Source of the DNA: Planctomycetota bacterium
GTDB taxonomy: Bacteria > Planctomycetota > Planctomycetia > Pirellulales > Pirellulaceae
Direction: 5' to 3'
DNA: 64,000 nt
NCBI GenBank assembly: GCA_963204915.1
Contig: CAUJHS010000082.1
Span: 124,001-188,000, forward strand
A program made the position numbers and the translations under genes. Shown here in pieces: positions 53,158-62,619 of this stretch. The first letter of the stretch is position 1; each line of letters begins with the position of its first letter. Under the pieces are notes generated by a model. That model was not told the origin of the DNA. It saw only the letters and a program-made list of their open reading frames with translations, and did not search any database.

Positions 53158-53595
53158 TTAATCATCCTGTCCTAAGACTTCGCGCACACTCGACATTTTG
53201 ACTTGCTCGCCGCCAATATGCAGACGATAGGTGCGCTGATCTCGATTGTCCTCGTCGAACTCAACTGAGATTCGGTCGACCACACCTTCAACGGCTTTGC
53301 CGGCGTCGGTCAACGCCGAGACTTCCTTTCCCAGCAGGGTGCTCGCGGTTCCCAGGTTCTGTCCCGTGAGTAGCGAGTCCAGTGTGTCAATCAACTGATT
53401 CGTGGCCGAAATCTCGCGTATCTGCCCCATTTGTTGGACCAGTTGACTATTGTCCATGGGGCTGAGCGGATCCTGATTTTGCAGCTCAGTAATCATCAAT
53501 TGGAGAAAATCGTCGACCTTTACGTCGCGCAAGTCGCCGTGTTGGCGCACGGGCGCTGTTTCTTGTGTCGACCCTACAGACGAAATACTTGACAT
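53158..53595 (-). CDS. flgD: Flagellar hook-capping protein FlgD
   Basis: FlgD caps the growing hook and guides FlgE assembly. The 145-residue product has the conserved core VDDFLQLMITELQNQDPLSPMDNSQLVQQMGQI near residues 27-60 (given here in part: FLQLMITELQNQDP) and a short beta tail. It is shorter than E. coli FlgD (about 230 residues), lacking most of the C-terminal Ig-like/tudor part. It sits between fliK and flgE, the usual order. Confidence 0.93.
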   Translation of the reverse strand: MSSISSVGSTQETAPVRQHGDLRDVKVDDFLQLMITELQNQDPLSPMDNSQLVQQMGQIREISATNQLIDTLDSLLTGQNLGTASTLLGKEVSALTDAGKAVEGVVDRISVEFDEDNRDQRTYRLHIGGEQVKMSSVREVLGQDD

Positions 53596-53613
53596 AATTG
53601 GTACGACTCCCGG

Positions 53614-55029
53614 TTAGACAACTACATCCAAATCGCCGCGGTGGGTTTGCAGCGGTCTGCTGTGTCCCGGCGCCGATTGATCCACATCCTTGCTTTTGCT
53701 AGGCGCCGAGCCGCGCGATCCCGGCCAATCCGGGTGGCTTCCGTCGCCCCCTTGTTTTGACGATGATGACGGCTGATCGGATGTGCTGCTACGCCATTCC
53801 ACGTCAAATCGTTCGACGCGAATGTCCATCGCCGCCAGCCGCTCGCGCAATTCGGGGAGGTGCTCGTTTAATAGAGCACTGGCGTTCGCCGACTCGGTTT
53901 CAATGTGCGCGGCTAAGGCTCCGTCTTCAGTTTTTATGCGCAAGAGCAACGCCCCCAACTCCGGCGGCCGCAATCGCAATCGAATTTCACCGTCAGGGCG
54001 AGCCGCCTCGACCGCCCTCGCCACGCGTTGTACGAATCGCACCCGGTCGGTCGAACTTAATCGCGTACCGGCTGAACTCGCTGGTGAAATTGTCCTTGTT
54101 TGTCCGCGGGATTCCTCGCCCGAGACGGCACTTGCGCTTGGTCCAGACGCTGCCGCATCACTCGTTGTCGAATGCCCTTCGCTTGCGGCCGAAATAGCAC
54201 TCCTTTCCGTCAATTGTTCGCTAGAGACACTTACCTCAAACGATTGTTTGACATGGGCGTTGTGCTCGGGTCGCAATTCCTGCAATGGCGAACCCAACAC
54301 AGTTTCTTCGGGTTCGTTAGTCGAATTCGACTCGAGATTCAATGACTCATCGTGTGTCTTCACGGCCCGTTGGACATCGTGAGATTGCGATCCACCAACG
54401 GCGTCGGCCTGTCGGCTGCGTCCCCCTCGTTGATTCGCAGCAACCTTTCGCGGCGTTGATCTGCTTTCGCGACGTTCGTCTGGTGCGAGGACAGGTTCCA
54501 ATGCGGGAAACTCCAGAATCTTTGGTGGAGGGGCATGCAATTCCCCCTCTGGAGCATTTGGCAATTGTTCGTTCACCGAAGAGACTCCCGCGGGAGGCGC
54601 TTGTGACGTGTCGGTTCCTAATGAGTCAACCGCGGTGAGGGAGGCCTTGGTGTTGTCGAATGTTGCTGGAGGTGCTGAGACGACCTGCTGTGCAGGAAAC
54701 GCGGCCATCGTCAAGTTTTCGTCGTCTTGAATCGTATCGTCCCGGTCGCCATTCGCTTCGGCTATTTCATCGACAGCAACCACGTCATGGTTCGCTGCGG
54801 AAACGGGCGCAACGCCCTGCGGTTCAACGACCGGTTCTTGCGGCGAAGTCGGCGATGCATTGGCTTGCTGAGGTTTGTCCGATTCCGCGCGGAGGGCCGT
54901 GGGCTGAGATGTCACATCACCAAGAAGATGCTGTTCAAAGTCGTCTGACGCTTGTTCGGCGAAAGGCGCAACTCCGGCGTGTCCCGCCATGGGCGAACTA
55001 ACAGACTCAAGCGGCAATCCACCGGTCAT
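53614..55029 (-). CDS. fliK: Flagellar hook-length control protein FliK
   Basis: FliK measures hook length and switches the export specificity. The 471-residue product is mostly low-complexity (Ser/Glu/Pro/Ala-rich) over residues 1-340, as is normal for the ruler part, and ends in the Flg_hook domain (about 345-430; EIRLRLRPPELGALLLRIKT, AHIETESANASALLNEHLPEL), the conserved part of the family. ATG 55029 is 1 nt after the MotE-like gene's stop; an upstream in-frame start would overlap that gene. Position between the MotE-like gene and flgD supports the call. Confidence 0.88.
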   Translation of the reverse strand: MTGGLPLESVSSPMAGHAGVAPFAEQASDDFEQHLLGDVTSQPTALRAESDKPQQANASPTSPQEPVVEPQGVAPVSAANHDVVAVDEIAEANGDRDDTIQDDENLTMAAFPAQQVVSAPPATFDNTKASLTAVDSLGTDTSQAPPAGVSSVNEQLPNAPEGELHAPPPKILEFPALEPVLAPDERRESRSTPRKVAANQRGGRSRQADAVGGSQSHDVQRAVKTHDESLNLESNSTNEPEETVLGSPLQELRPEHNAHVKQSFEVSVSSEQLTERSAISAASEGHSTTSDAAASGPSASAVSGEESRGQTRTISPASSAGTRLSSTDRVRFVQRVARAVEAARPDGEIRLRLRPPELGALLLRIKTEDGALAAHIETESANASALLNEHLPELRERLAAMDIRVERFDVEWRSSTSDQPSSSSKQGGDGSHPDWPGSRGSAPSKSKDVDQSAPGHSRPLQTHRGDLDVVV

Positions 55030-55030
55030 T

Positions 55031-55738
55031 TCATCGTTCCTGAAGTTGGCCCAGGTCTTGCTTTGCGTTGGCAAGAATATCAGAGGCCGGTTTACCCTGA
55101 CGAATGCGATACAGAATCTCGTGCAAACGCTTGATTTCGTCCGGCGAACGAAATTCGGCAATAATCTTTCGGCTCTTTTCCACGGCCATGTTCTTTAAGA
55201 TCGTCACGGCGGCGTCGAGCGAATCATCGTTTTCGCTCATCGGCTCGTCGATCATCTTCATGATCAAGTCTTTGGCCTGTTTGGGTTGGATCGCCTCAAG
55301 TTTTAACTGGACGTTCGCCAACCCTTCGTCAAGTGTCTCGCGTTGGAGTTGTTCGATGCGTATTTCAAATTCTCGGCGCCGCGCATCGAATCGGTCGCGA
55401 TGTGCGCGCAACTCGCCTTCCAACGTGCGGAGTTCGATCAGAGCTTTATCGAAGGCTGTTTCCCGCAGATCGAGGTCCAGGCTTTTCTCCAATCGCTTTT
55501 CAATGACCTGATCAAAGGAAGGTTGCTCCGACTCAGGCGGCTTCGGAGCCGCCGCGTATTGGGCTTCAAGAGCGTCGAGATCGACTCCGTGAACGATTGC
55601 GACGATTTGAAATAGCTTTTCCTCGTTGACTTTACCGCTGAACCATAAATAGGCCAGTCCCGCGTTTTGGACGGCGAACGACGCGGCGCAGAACATCACG
55701 CCCGCCGCCATGGTGTGTCGGACGAGAGCTCCCATCAC
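55031..55738 (-). CDS. MotE-like flagellar protein
   Basis: A 235-residue protein with an N-terminal membrane anchor (about 7-33), a long charged coiled coil (about 60-150) and a C-terminal MgtE-N-like helical domain (QPKQAKDLIMKMIDEP, LDAAVTILKNMAVEKSRKII), the architecture of MotE, which supports MotC and stator formation in alphaproteobacteria and occurs between fliJ and fliK in many phyla. It overlaps fliJ by 4 nt and is followed by fliK after one base, so it is firmly within the flagellar operon. Confidence 0.8.
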   Translation of the reverse strand: MMGALVRHTMAAGVMFCAASFAVQNAGLAYLWFSGKVNEEKLFQIVAIVHGVDLDALEAQYAAAPKPPESEQPSFDQVIEKRLEKSLDLDLRETAFDKALIELRTLEGELRAHRDRFDARRREFEIRIEQLQRETLDEGLANVQLKLEAIQPKQAKDLIMKMIDEPMSENDDSLDAAVTILKNMAVEKSRKIIAEFRSPDEIKRLHEILYRIRQGKPASDILANAKQDLGQLQER

Positions 55739-56184
55739 GACCTCTCCTCTCGGTGAATGCGCGCCGCGATCTCGTCCATTTGCTTCATGTCGCGGCTTTG
55801 TTCCGTCAATCGGTGCTCGGCCAGTCGACGTTCGCGAAGTTTTTCGAGAACTTTCACCTCGCGATCGGCCTCGACGACCACGCGGCGTTGCTGTTCAATC
55901 GCGTCGTGCAGTTTGCGTTGCTGCTCTTCCAGAACACGACGTTGAGCCTGCAGGATCATTTCGTACCGTTGCGTTTGCAAAGCAGCATCGATCCGCACGA
56001 CCCCCGTATTGGCGGCGCTGCGGCGGAGATATTGATTTTCCGCCCGTTCGCGGTCGATCTCTTGTTGACGCCTCACGAGTAACGCTTCGGCCCGATAGGC
56101 CTCGGCGAGCTTGGCTCGCTGCTCATCGAGGGCGGCGCGTCGCAACTTGAGGAGCGTTTCGAGCCGAAATTGGAAAGTTTTCAT
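55735..56184 (-). CDS. fliJ: Flagellar export chaperone FliJ
   Basis: FliJ is the central stalk that links the FliI ATPase to the FlhA export gate. The 149-residue product is a typical two-helix coiled coil with FQFRLETLLKLRRAALDEQR at the start, matching the family, and no other domain. It overlaps fliI by 4 nt at one end and the MotE-like gene by 4 nt at the other, an arrangement consistent with translational coupling. Confidence 0.9.
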   Translation of the reverse strand: MKTFQFRLETLLKLRRAALDEQRAKLAEAYRAEALLVRRQQEIDRERAENQYLRRSAANTGVVRIDAALQTQRYEMILQAQRRVLEEQQRKLHDAIEQQRRVVVEADREVKVLEKLRERRLAEHRLTEQSRDMKQMDEIAARIHREERS

Positions 56185-57503
56185 TTCGGTTGCATAAGAG
56201 AACGGGCCCTTGCGGCTAGGCGCAGCAGATCCTCTCGCGCCGCTTCGACCGATGAACGCTCCTCGATCCCTTGCTGAAGGAAGGCGTCTAATTCGCCTTT
56301 CATCGCCAGAGCCGTATCGACAGTCGGGTTCGCCCCTTGGCGATACGCGCCGATCGAGATTAAGTCTTCATGGTCACGATGCGCGGCCAGTAATTGGCGT
56401 ACCGTGCGCGCCGCGTCTTGATGTTCGCGAGGTGAAATGTCTGGCATTACACGACTCAGACTTTCCAGCACATCAATCGCGGGATAGTGACCTCGCGACG
56501 CAATCTTACGAGACAGAATCGTATGACCGTCTAACAAGCCGCGAACCGTGTCGCTCACGGGTTCATTCGTGTCATCCCCTTCGACCAATACCGTATAAAA
56601 TGCCGTAATGCTTCCTTGCCTACTGCGACCGGGACGCTCCACCAATTGCGGCAAGAGCGCGAATACCGAGGGCGGATAACCTCGGGTTGTCGGCGGCTCC
56701 CCCGCCGCGAGGCCGATCTCGCGTTGCGCCATAGCGAACCGAGTGAGCGAATCAAGCAAGAGCAGCACGTTCTTTCCCTGGTCGCGATAAAACTCGGCGA
56801 TCGCTGTCGCAGTGTACGCAGCGCGCACGCGGACCAAGGCCGGCTCGTTGCTAGCCGCCACGACAACGACGCTGCGGGCTCTACCCTCGGGACCAAGATC
56901 GCGCTCCAAAAAATCATTAACTTCCCGGTTCCGCTCGCCGATCAGTCCGATCACGTTGACGTCGGCGGATGTATAACGCGCCATCATCCCCATCGTGACG
57001 CTCTTACCAACCCCCGAGCCGGAAAAGACGCCCATGCGTTGTCCCAATCCGCAGGTTAGCAATCCGTCAATGGCGCGAATTCCCGTCGAAAGGTGCGTGT
57101 CGATGCGCGGTCGATCCAGCGCCGGCGGCGGAGCGCGATGTAACGGAAGACGGTGCGTCCGCGTTATCTCCGGGCCGAGATCGAGCAATTGCCCCGCCGA
57201 ATTGACTACGCGTCCCAAAAGCTCATTTCCCAAGGGCAATCGCCGCGACGTACGTCGTAAACGCACCCGGTTTCCACGGCGTACGCCCGCCATATCGCCC
57301 ATAGGGTATAGCAATGTCAATTGATCGCGAAAGCCAATCACCTCCGCCTCGACGGGCCCACCGGTTTCGCGGTCAATTTCGACTACGGCGCCAACGGGCG
57401 CAGGGAAACACTCCACGGCGGTGGTCAGGCCCTCGGTTCGCGCAACTCGGCCTGTCAATGCGACAGGCATAATGGTTGCGAGTTGTTCGACATACGCAGT
57501 CAT
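56181..57503 (-). CDS. fliI: Flagellum-specific ATPase FliI
   Basis: FliI energises flagellar protein export. The 440-residue protein shows the F1-beta-like fold: an N-terminal beta domain (1-100), Walker A GSGVGKS at 162-168, the VIGLIGERNREV segment, Walker B LLLLDSLTRFAMAQRE and the family motif PPTTRGYPPSVFALLPQLVERPG. Length and motif order are canonical. It overlaps fliJ by 4 nt and starts 3 nt after fliH's stop codon, so the export ATPase complex genes are tightly grouped. Confidence 0.97.
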   Translation of the reverse strand: MTAYVEQLATIMPVALTGRVARTEGLTTAVECFPAPVGAVVEIDRETGGPVEAEVIGFRDQLTLLYPMGDMAGVRRGNRVRLRRTSRRLPLGNELLGRVVNSAGQLLDLGPEITRTHRLPLHRAPPPALDRPRIDTHLSTGIRAIDGLLTCGLGQRMGVFSGSGVGKSVTMGMMARYTSADVNVIGLIGERNREVNDFLERDLGPEGRARSVVVVAASNEPALVRVRAAYTATAIAEFYRDQGKNVLLLLDSLTRFAMAQREIGLAAGEPPTTRGYPPSVFALLPQLVERPGRSRQGSITAFYTVLVEGDDTNEPVSDTVRGLLDGHTILSRKIASRGHYPAIDVLESLSRVMPDISPREHQDAARTVRQLLAAHRDHEDLISIGAYRQGANPTVDTALAMKGELDAFLQQGIEERSSVEAAREDLLRLAARARSLMQPK

Positions 57504-57506
57504 TCG

Positions 57507-58184
57507 TTATCCTGTTAGTTCTTCCTCGATGCGCGCCAATTGTGATTCCAACCGATGATCGATTTCACCGAACTCTGTTATCGCGCGACATCCCCCTGGC
57601 GGGACCTCTGCGTCGGCTACTAATTCAATCCCAATATCTTTGCTCGCTTGCGAGATGAGCATTTGGGCTTTGTCGCCGAGCGTTGCCAAATCCCGTTCGT
57701 TAAGTCCGAGCGTGATCCTTCCCGAGCCAGCCGCCAGCTCAAGAGTTTCGCGCATTAACTCCAGCGTGATTTCGGGCGACTGCGCAATTTCTCGGCGCAC
57801 GATTCGCGCGGCGATGGCGACAGCCAGTTGGATCGCGTTCTTTTCCCAATGCGCTCGCCAAGTCGTTTGAGCTTGCTGGATTTCCTTGATGGCCGTGCTC
57901 AACGCCGGGAGAAGCGTTTGAAGCCGTTGCTCCAATTCCTTTTGTGACTTGGCGGCTGTTTGCTGGTGAGCTGTTTTGAGCGCCTCGGCGCGTCCTTGCT
58001 CGGCAGCCTGCCGGCGAAGTTCCGCCGCTTCGTCCCGTGCTTTCGCGAGAATGGCGTCGGCTTGGCGACGTACATCGGCAAGGTACTGATTAGCCTTTTC
58101 GGCTATGTCGTCAAGATTGAAGGCGGCGCCGCGCACCGAGGCGTTATCTCCGCTGGCGCCATACGATTTGATGATCGTCGTCAT
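57507..58184 (-). CDS. fliH: Flagellar assembly protein FliH
   Basis: FliH regulates FliI and ties it to the C-ring. The 225-residue product has a long coiled coil (about 25-90, Ala/Glu/Arg-rich with KARDEAAELRRQAAEQGRAE) and a C-terminal ATP-synthase-E-like domain (LAVAIAARIVRREIAQSP, LGLNERDLATL, DAEVPPGGCRAITEFGEID), as in the family. ATG 58184 is preferred; a GTG at 58247, flush with fliG's stop, is possible and would add 21 residues. Confidence 0.92.
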   Translation of the reverse strand: MTTIIKSYGASGDNASVRGAAFNLDDIAEKANQYLADVRRQADAILAKARDEAAELRRQAAEQGRAEALKTAHQQTAAKSQKELEQRLQTLLPALSTAIKEIQQAQTTWRAHWEKNAIQLAVAIAARIVRREIAQSPEITLELMRETLELAAGSGRITLGLNERDLATLGDKAQMLISQASKDIGIELVADAEVPPGGCRAITEFGEIDHRLESQLARIEEELTG

Positions 58185-58247
58185 GTTTTGCCTCGCGTCA
58201 GACAGCTGCAACTGCCGGTCAGTATTCTCGATGGGTCGACAACGCAC

Positions 58248-59408
58248 TTACGCCGCATGCCGTTGAACGACGAGCTTGATTTTCCCTTCGTCCGCCAAGC
58301 GGCATGCGATCCTTGCAAGCTCAATCTGGGCCAATTCCACGTCATGCAATTGAAATGGTCCCAACGATTCCATACGTTTCCGCAACTGGTTCGCTTCACG
58401 CCTCGGCAACCGGCGCATGATTCGCTCGACAAGTCGCACCGGCGCTCCGGTCAAAGCCAAGAGCGCAATCGAAGGCTCTGCTGCGGCGAGCACGCGCAAC
58501 AGCGTGCGGTCATCGAACCTAGCGAATTCTGAAAAGTTGATCCGTGGTTCCGGAGATGGTAGCGTCTCCGGCGTCTCAACCGGCGTTTCGCCGTCGGGAT
58601 CATAGACGGAAAGCGAAAGTTCCAGGCGATCCTCGGATTGAAAGGCCTCGAACGGCTCGTCCTCGACAAGTGGTTTCTCGCCAAACGCGAGATCAAACCT
58701 ACCCTTGGGAGCAGGCGACAACGTCTCAGGGAGCGTGACCCGCAACAATTCCGCTTTTTTCGCATCGCGGCGCGCCAAACTGCTTAGCATTTCGCCACGT
58801 TCTTGCGCCGAGGCGATTTGCAGGATTTCTCGCGCGGCAGCCAGTCCTGCCGAGTTTGAACCGCCTAGCGGCGCGAGCTTTAGCGATGATTCGAGGGCCC
58901 GCTCGACTTCTTCAAGCAATTGCCCATCGGCGCCTTGCCAGTCAATGACCCGCGCCAAGACATCCGCTCGCAACGCTTCAGGAAAACGCCAGAGAAGGTC
59001 GGCGGCTAAAGCACGAGGGGCTTGGGCAACGACCAGTGCGATTGTTTGCGGGTGTTCGCATTGCAGTCGCTCGACGAGATAGGCGGGGTCAGCGTGTTCG
59101 AGAAACTGAAATGGACGACGTGGCGCGGGAGTCACGGCGGTTTGTTGTAACATTACTTCATCAGCGGCACTGGCCGCGAGTCGTTCGGCCGGAGTCGGTG
59201 TGTCGCGGCTTGACGGTGCGCCCTGGTCACGCGCGAAGAACTCTTCAAGTACTGCTTGCTGTTCCAGCGCATCGACGCGCCGCAACGACTTGGCCGCGTC
59301 GCGGATGCGTCGGGCCGCGGCAACGTCAAGTTGCGCAAGCATCGCTTCGGCGCTGGTCGCGTCGAGCGATTGAAAAAGAATGGCGGCTTTACGGAGTGCG
59401 GCGTTCAT
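58248..59408 (-). CDS. fliG: Flagellar motor switch protein FliG
   Basis: FliG is the C-ring subunit that meets the stator and generates torque. The 386-residue product has the middle-domain EHPQ motif (CEHPQTIALVVAQ, about 117-120) and a C-terminal domain with RTLLRVLAA, LPRREANQLRKRMESLG and QIELARIACRLADEGKI, as in FliG. The N-terminal region (1-90) is more divergent and alanine-rich. A weakly conserved linker with Pro/Ser/Asp segments lies at about 255-290. It is between fliF and fliH in the canonical order. Confidence 0.93.
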   Translation of the reverse strand: MNAALRKAAILFQSLDATSAEAMLAQLDVAAARRIRDAAKSLRRVDALEQQAVLEEFFARDQGAPSSRDTPTPAERLAASAADEVMLQQTAVTPAPRRPFQFLEHADPAYLVERLQCEHPQTIALVVAQAPRALAADLLWRFPEALRADVLARVIDWQGADGQLLEEVERALESSLKLAPLGGSNSAGLAAAREILQIASAQERGEMLSSLARRDAKKAELLRVTLPETLSPAPKGRFDLAFGEKPLVEDEPFEAFQSEDRLELSLSVYDPDGETPVETPETLPSPEPRINFSEFARFDDRTLLRVLAAAEPSIALLALTGAPVRLVERIMRRLPRREANQLRKRMESLGPFQLHDVELAQIELARIACRLADEGKIKLVVQRHAA

Positions 59409-59421
59409 GTGCAGTGGTCGT

Positions 59422-61098
59422 CTAGTTCACCTCGCCAATCCACTTGCTAAGCACTTTGGCCGCCGACTCGGGATCTTCCCGCACCATGTCGGCGAGTTCG
59501 GCTCGCAGGTTTGGCCCCGTCACTCGAAATCGCCCAGCTAGCGTACGAGCCGCCGATTCTTCTTCGTCTGGTTCCTCTTCGGCAGCGGCCACGGTTCGCG
59601 CTGGCAATGGCGCCAAGGGTTCCGACGCCGTCGAATCAGCGGCGTGCGCCGAACGCGCCACGCCTCGCAGCATCAGGAGGCTCATGAACCCCAGCATGAC
59701 CATACCGAGCGTTTCCCAGTTCGCGCCGAGCCAACTAGTGGTTTGAGCCACCATGGTCGGAGTTTCCGGTGCGGGAGTTGCGAGGTCTTGATAGGTTGTC
59801 ACGGTGACTCCGGTGTACGGGTCGGCTCCCGCTTCTTGTTCCAAGAGTAAGGCGACCACAGCCTGCTCGATCGAACCCTTAACCTTAGTCTCAATGTCCT
59901 GGAGTTGCGTTACCGTGGGTGGGGATGGCTCAGCGCCGGGCGCTGCAGGATTCGCTTCACGCCAGACCCGCGCGAAGTACGATTGCGGCACGCGAATGGA
60001 CGCTTTCACCACCGTCGGTACGTAGGCCGCTTTACTGCCGCGCAGCTCGCTGCGCGACACCGAGTTGACCTGTTCCGAGCCGGACTCCTCGCTTTCTGTT
60101 TGGGAGGCTTCCACTTGAGTCACCGCGGCGCTGGTGTTCGCGGTCACGCCGTTGGGAACTGCGCCGGGCCGTCCGCTTGGCGCGGGGCCCGTCGAGTTCT
60201 CCGTCCTGCGGTTCTCCTTAACAGCAACCGCGGCGGTCTTCTTGGGGTCGAACTCGACACTCGCGCGATCATGAATTAGTTCGGGATCAAGTTCGACATT
60301 CACCGCCACGACTACGCCTGGCACCATCGCCAGCATTTGCAGGATTTTTTGTCGCCATTCATCTTCGTAACGGCGCTTGCGTGCGGCGTAAGGATCATCC
60401 GCGAGATCGAAGAAACCACCTTCTCCATTCCCGGAGTACGACAGGCTCATCGTCTGGTCGATCACGGTCACGTTTTCGCGACTGAGCCCGGCGACAGAAC
60501 CCGCGACATAATCTCGGATCGAGCGAATTTGTTTTTCGGTTAGTCCGCTTCCCGATTCCGACCAGACTGCCGCCACGGCGGTCTTTTCAACATGCCGCGG
60601 GAACCCGCCTTTGTCTTGTTCGTCGTAGGTAACCGTAGCGGTGCCGATACCCTCCATTTGCGATACGACGAGAGAAAGTTGTTTCTCGCGGGCATGCTTG
60701 ATTTTGGCCTCACGTTGCTGCTTTGATTCGAACGGATTGGCGCTGGAAGTCGCCTCATCCATGAACGTCGCAGGATTTGGAGGCAGCGCGTCGCCATCGA
60801 CAAGCGCTGCGACATAAGCCGCCTTTTGACCGCGCGGCGTGAGCACTCGGTTACCCACGACTTCATACCCGCTCAAATTCGCTTTAGCGAAGGCCGCCTC
60901 CATTTTGGCCAGCTCGTCGTTGGAGAACGGGTGGCCGCTTAGCAAGTACTCTTCCGGTTCGCTGGTCGTGCGCGTGGCCAAGAATGTCAGACCGACGATA
61001 ATTACCGCGATGAGCAAGCCGGCAGTGATGCGGGCCGTGACCGACATGGCTGAGAACATCTCGGCAATCGGCCGCATCGCCTTCGTCAAGAAGTCCAT
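59422..61098 (-). CDS. fliF: Flagellar MS-ring protein FliF
   Basis: FliF forms the MS-ring in the inner membrane, the base of the motor. The 558-residue product has two membrane spans (about 21-44, and near 470), with the ring-building motifs between them: YEVVGNRVLTPRGQKAAYVA, NPFESKQQREAKIKHAREKQL and VTVIDQTMSLSYSG, and a long acidic, polar loop at about 300-350. The C-terminus (LADMVREDPESAAKVLSKWI) is the FliG-binding segment. Position directly before fliG matches many bacteria. Confidence 0.95.
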   Translation of the reverse strand: MDFLTKAMRPIAEMFSAMSVTARITAGLLIAVIIVGLTFLATRTTSEPEEYLLSGHPFSNDELAKMEAAFAKANLSGYEVVGNRVLTPRGQKAAYVAALVDGDALPPNPATFMDEATSSANPFESKQQREAKIKHAREKQLSLVVSQMEGIGTATVTYDEQDKGGFPRHVEKTAVAAVWSESGSGLTEKQIRSIRDYVAGSVAGLSRENVTVIDQTMSLSYSGNGEGGFFDLADDPYAARKRRYEDEWRQKILQMLAMVPGVVVAVNVELDPELIHDRASVEFDPKKTAAVAVKENRRTENSTGPAPSGRPGAVPNGVTANTSAAVTQVEASQTESEESGSEQVNSVSRSELRGSKAAYVPTVVKASIRVPQSYFARVWREANPAAPGAEPSPPTVTQLQDIETKVKGSIEQAVVALLLEQEAGADPYTGVTVTTYQDLATPAPETPTMVAQTTSWLGANWETLGMVMLGFMSLLMLRGVARSAHAADSTASEPLAPLPARTVAAAEEEPDEEESAARTLAGRFRVTGPNLRAELADMVREDPESAAKVLSKWIGEVN

Positions 61099-61157
61099 CC
61101 GTGGTGCTCCTGCCGCTTAGTCGTTGTGTGCAACCTTTGTTGACGCGCCGGGAATCG

Positions 61158-61457
61158 TCAGATCCGAATGTCCTTGATTTCTTCGTAAGCTTGGACCATT
61201 TTGTTTCGAATTTGCAACAACATGCGGAAGGACATATCGGCCTTTTGGACGGCGGTGAAAACTTCGGCCATGTTTACATCTTCGCCGGTCATTAATTGCT
61301 CGACGGCGTGATCGGCGTTTTGTTGCATCGAATTCACTTCGTCGATCGCATCAAGCATGAATTGCTTAAACGACTGCGTGTCGGCCGCGGGCGCGGGACT
61401 ACCGACCGACGGCGCCGGAAAGGCCGACGCAAACTGAGTGCCTTGAAGCGGGGTCAT
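61158..61457 (-). CDS. fliE: Flagellar hook-basal body protein FliE
   Basis: FliE is the adaptor between the MS-ring and the rod. The 99-residue product has the family length and the C-terminal core AEVFTAVQKADMSFRMLLQIRNKMVQAYEEIKDI (seen in part as FRMLLQIRNKMVQAYEEI), with SFKQFMLDAIDEVNSMQQNAD before it. It is between flgC and fliF as usual, 60 nt before fliF. Confidence 0.94.
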   Translation of the reverse strand: MTPLQGTQFASAFPAPSVGSPAPAADTQSFKQFMLDAIDEVNSMQQNADHAVEQLMTGEDVNMAEVFTAVQKADMSFRMLLQIRNKMVQAYEEIKDIRI

Positions 61458-61545
61458 GGTCTTGAAATCATCGAATGATCAGGACAAGCAAGCGGCGCGA
61501 ATCGCTGGTCAATAGTCATCGGAATTCACCACATCCGGACGCCAA

Positions 61546-61968
61546 TCAGCCCAAAATGCGCAATGTTTGCGCGCCGAGATTCTTCGTCGTCTCGATCACG
61601 CCGATATTCGCTTCGTAAGCCCTCGTCGCTTCGAGCGCATCGACAAACTCGGCGGTTAGGTTGATGTTCGGGTAGGCGACATAACCTTTTCTCGGGCCCT
61701 CTTTCATTGCCAAGGGGTTCTGCGGCTCGAACTTATATAGGGGCTCAACTTCCTCAACCTCGACCGAACTTACCTTCACCCCCACGCCGCCATGCGGCGA
61801 TGCATTGCCGGAGTCGGCCTGAAACACCACGTAGCGCGGTTGAAACGGCTCTGGTTCACCCCGCTCGTTGTGCGTGGTCGATATATTGGCGATGTTGCTG
61901 GAGATGGCGTTTAACCGTGTTCGCTGCGCCACCAGGGCGCTGCCGCTGATGTCGAGTGTGGAGAGCAT
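61546..61968 (-). CDS. flgC: Flagellar basal-body rod protein FlgC
   Basis: FlgC is a proximal rod subunit. The 140-residue product begins with the rod/hook motif (LDISGSALVAQRTRLNAISS, NIANISTTHNERGEPEP) and ends with YEANIGVIETTKNLGAQTLRIL, the helical pair of the family. Length is canonical. It follows flgB by 142 nt, and fliE starts 88 nt later. Confidence 0.96.
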   Translation of the reverse strand: MLSTLDISGSALVAQRTRLNAISSNIANISTTHNERGEPEPFQPRYVVFQADSGNASPHGGVGVKVSSVEVEEVEPLYKFEPQNPLAMKEGPRKGYVAYPNINLTAEFVDALEATRAYEANIGVIETTKNLGAQTLRILG

Positions 61969-62110
61969 GGATCAAAACCTGGTATGAGGGACACGGTGGG
62001 CAAACTCGCGAAGCCGCGTCTTCAAGTGGTGTTGTTTACCGAAGGTACTGCTGTCTTGTAAGGATCTTTTGACTCGGCCCTCGCTTCGGCCTGATGTGGC
62101 GCAAGACGCA

Positions 62111-62524
62111 TCAAACCCGTTCGCTGAGTGCTGCTTCTAACAAACGGAATTGGCTATTCATCAAAGCAATGGCCATATTATGAGTCGATTGGTTCTTCGA
62201 CATCTGCAGCACTTGCTGCTCTAGCCCGATGTCGCTTTCATCGTGGTAAAGTATCGTTTTCATTGCGTCGCGCACTTCGTGCATGGCATCGCCGGGACGA
62301 GTCGTTTTGACGCCGGTCGAAACGGGTTGCTCCGTTGCGTCTCGTCGTGCAATTGCAGAGCGTAAGTGTTCTTCAAAAATTTCTGGCGAAAGATCTGCGG
62401 TTCGGTAACCTGGCGTGTCGATATTGGCGATGTTCCCCGCGAGCACCTCATGCCTGGCTTGCGTAAAGTAAACGACCTCCTGCAAGACTGGTATGGTCGT
62501 GTGATGAAACAGGTCGCCGAGCAT
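62111..62524 (-). CDS. flgB: Flagellar basal-body rod protein FlgB
   Basis: FlgB is the most proximal rod subunit. The 137-residue product has LQEVVYFTQARHEVLAGNIAN and NIDTPGYRTADL at the start and STHNMAIALMNSQFRLLEAAL at the end, as in the family. ATG 62524 is chosen because a GGAGGA box lies just upstream; an open extension to 62587 would be arginine/cysteine-rich and unlike FlgB. It heads the structural part of the flagellar run after the NtrC-type regulator gene. Confidence 0.95.
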   Translation of the reverse strand: MLGDLFHHTTIPVLQEVVYFTQARHEVLAGNIANIDTPGYRTADLSPEIFEEHLRSAIARRDATEQPVSTGVKTTRPGDAMHEVRDAMKTILYHDESDIGLEQQVLQMSKNQSTHNMAIALMNSQFRLLEAALSERV

Positions 62525-62619
62525 CGAGGACGCTCCTCCTTCATCAAGGGGCCGCCGGCATGCCGCGCGCCGACAAGGCGCGCCCATCGCGAAGTAATAC
62601 CTAATCTTGCGGCGCCACG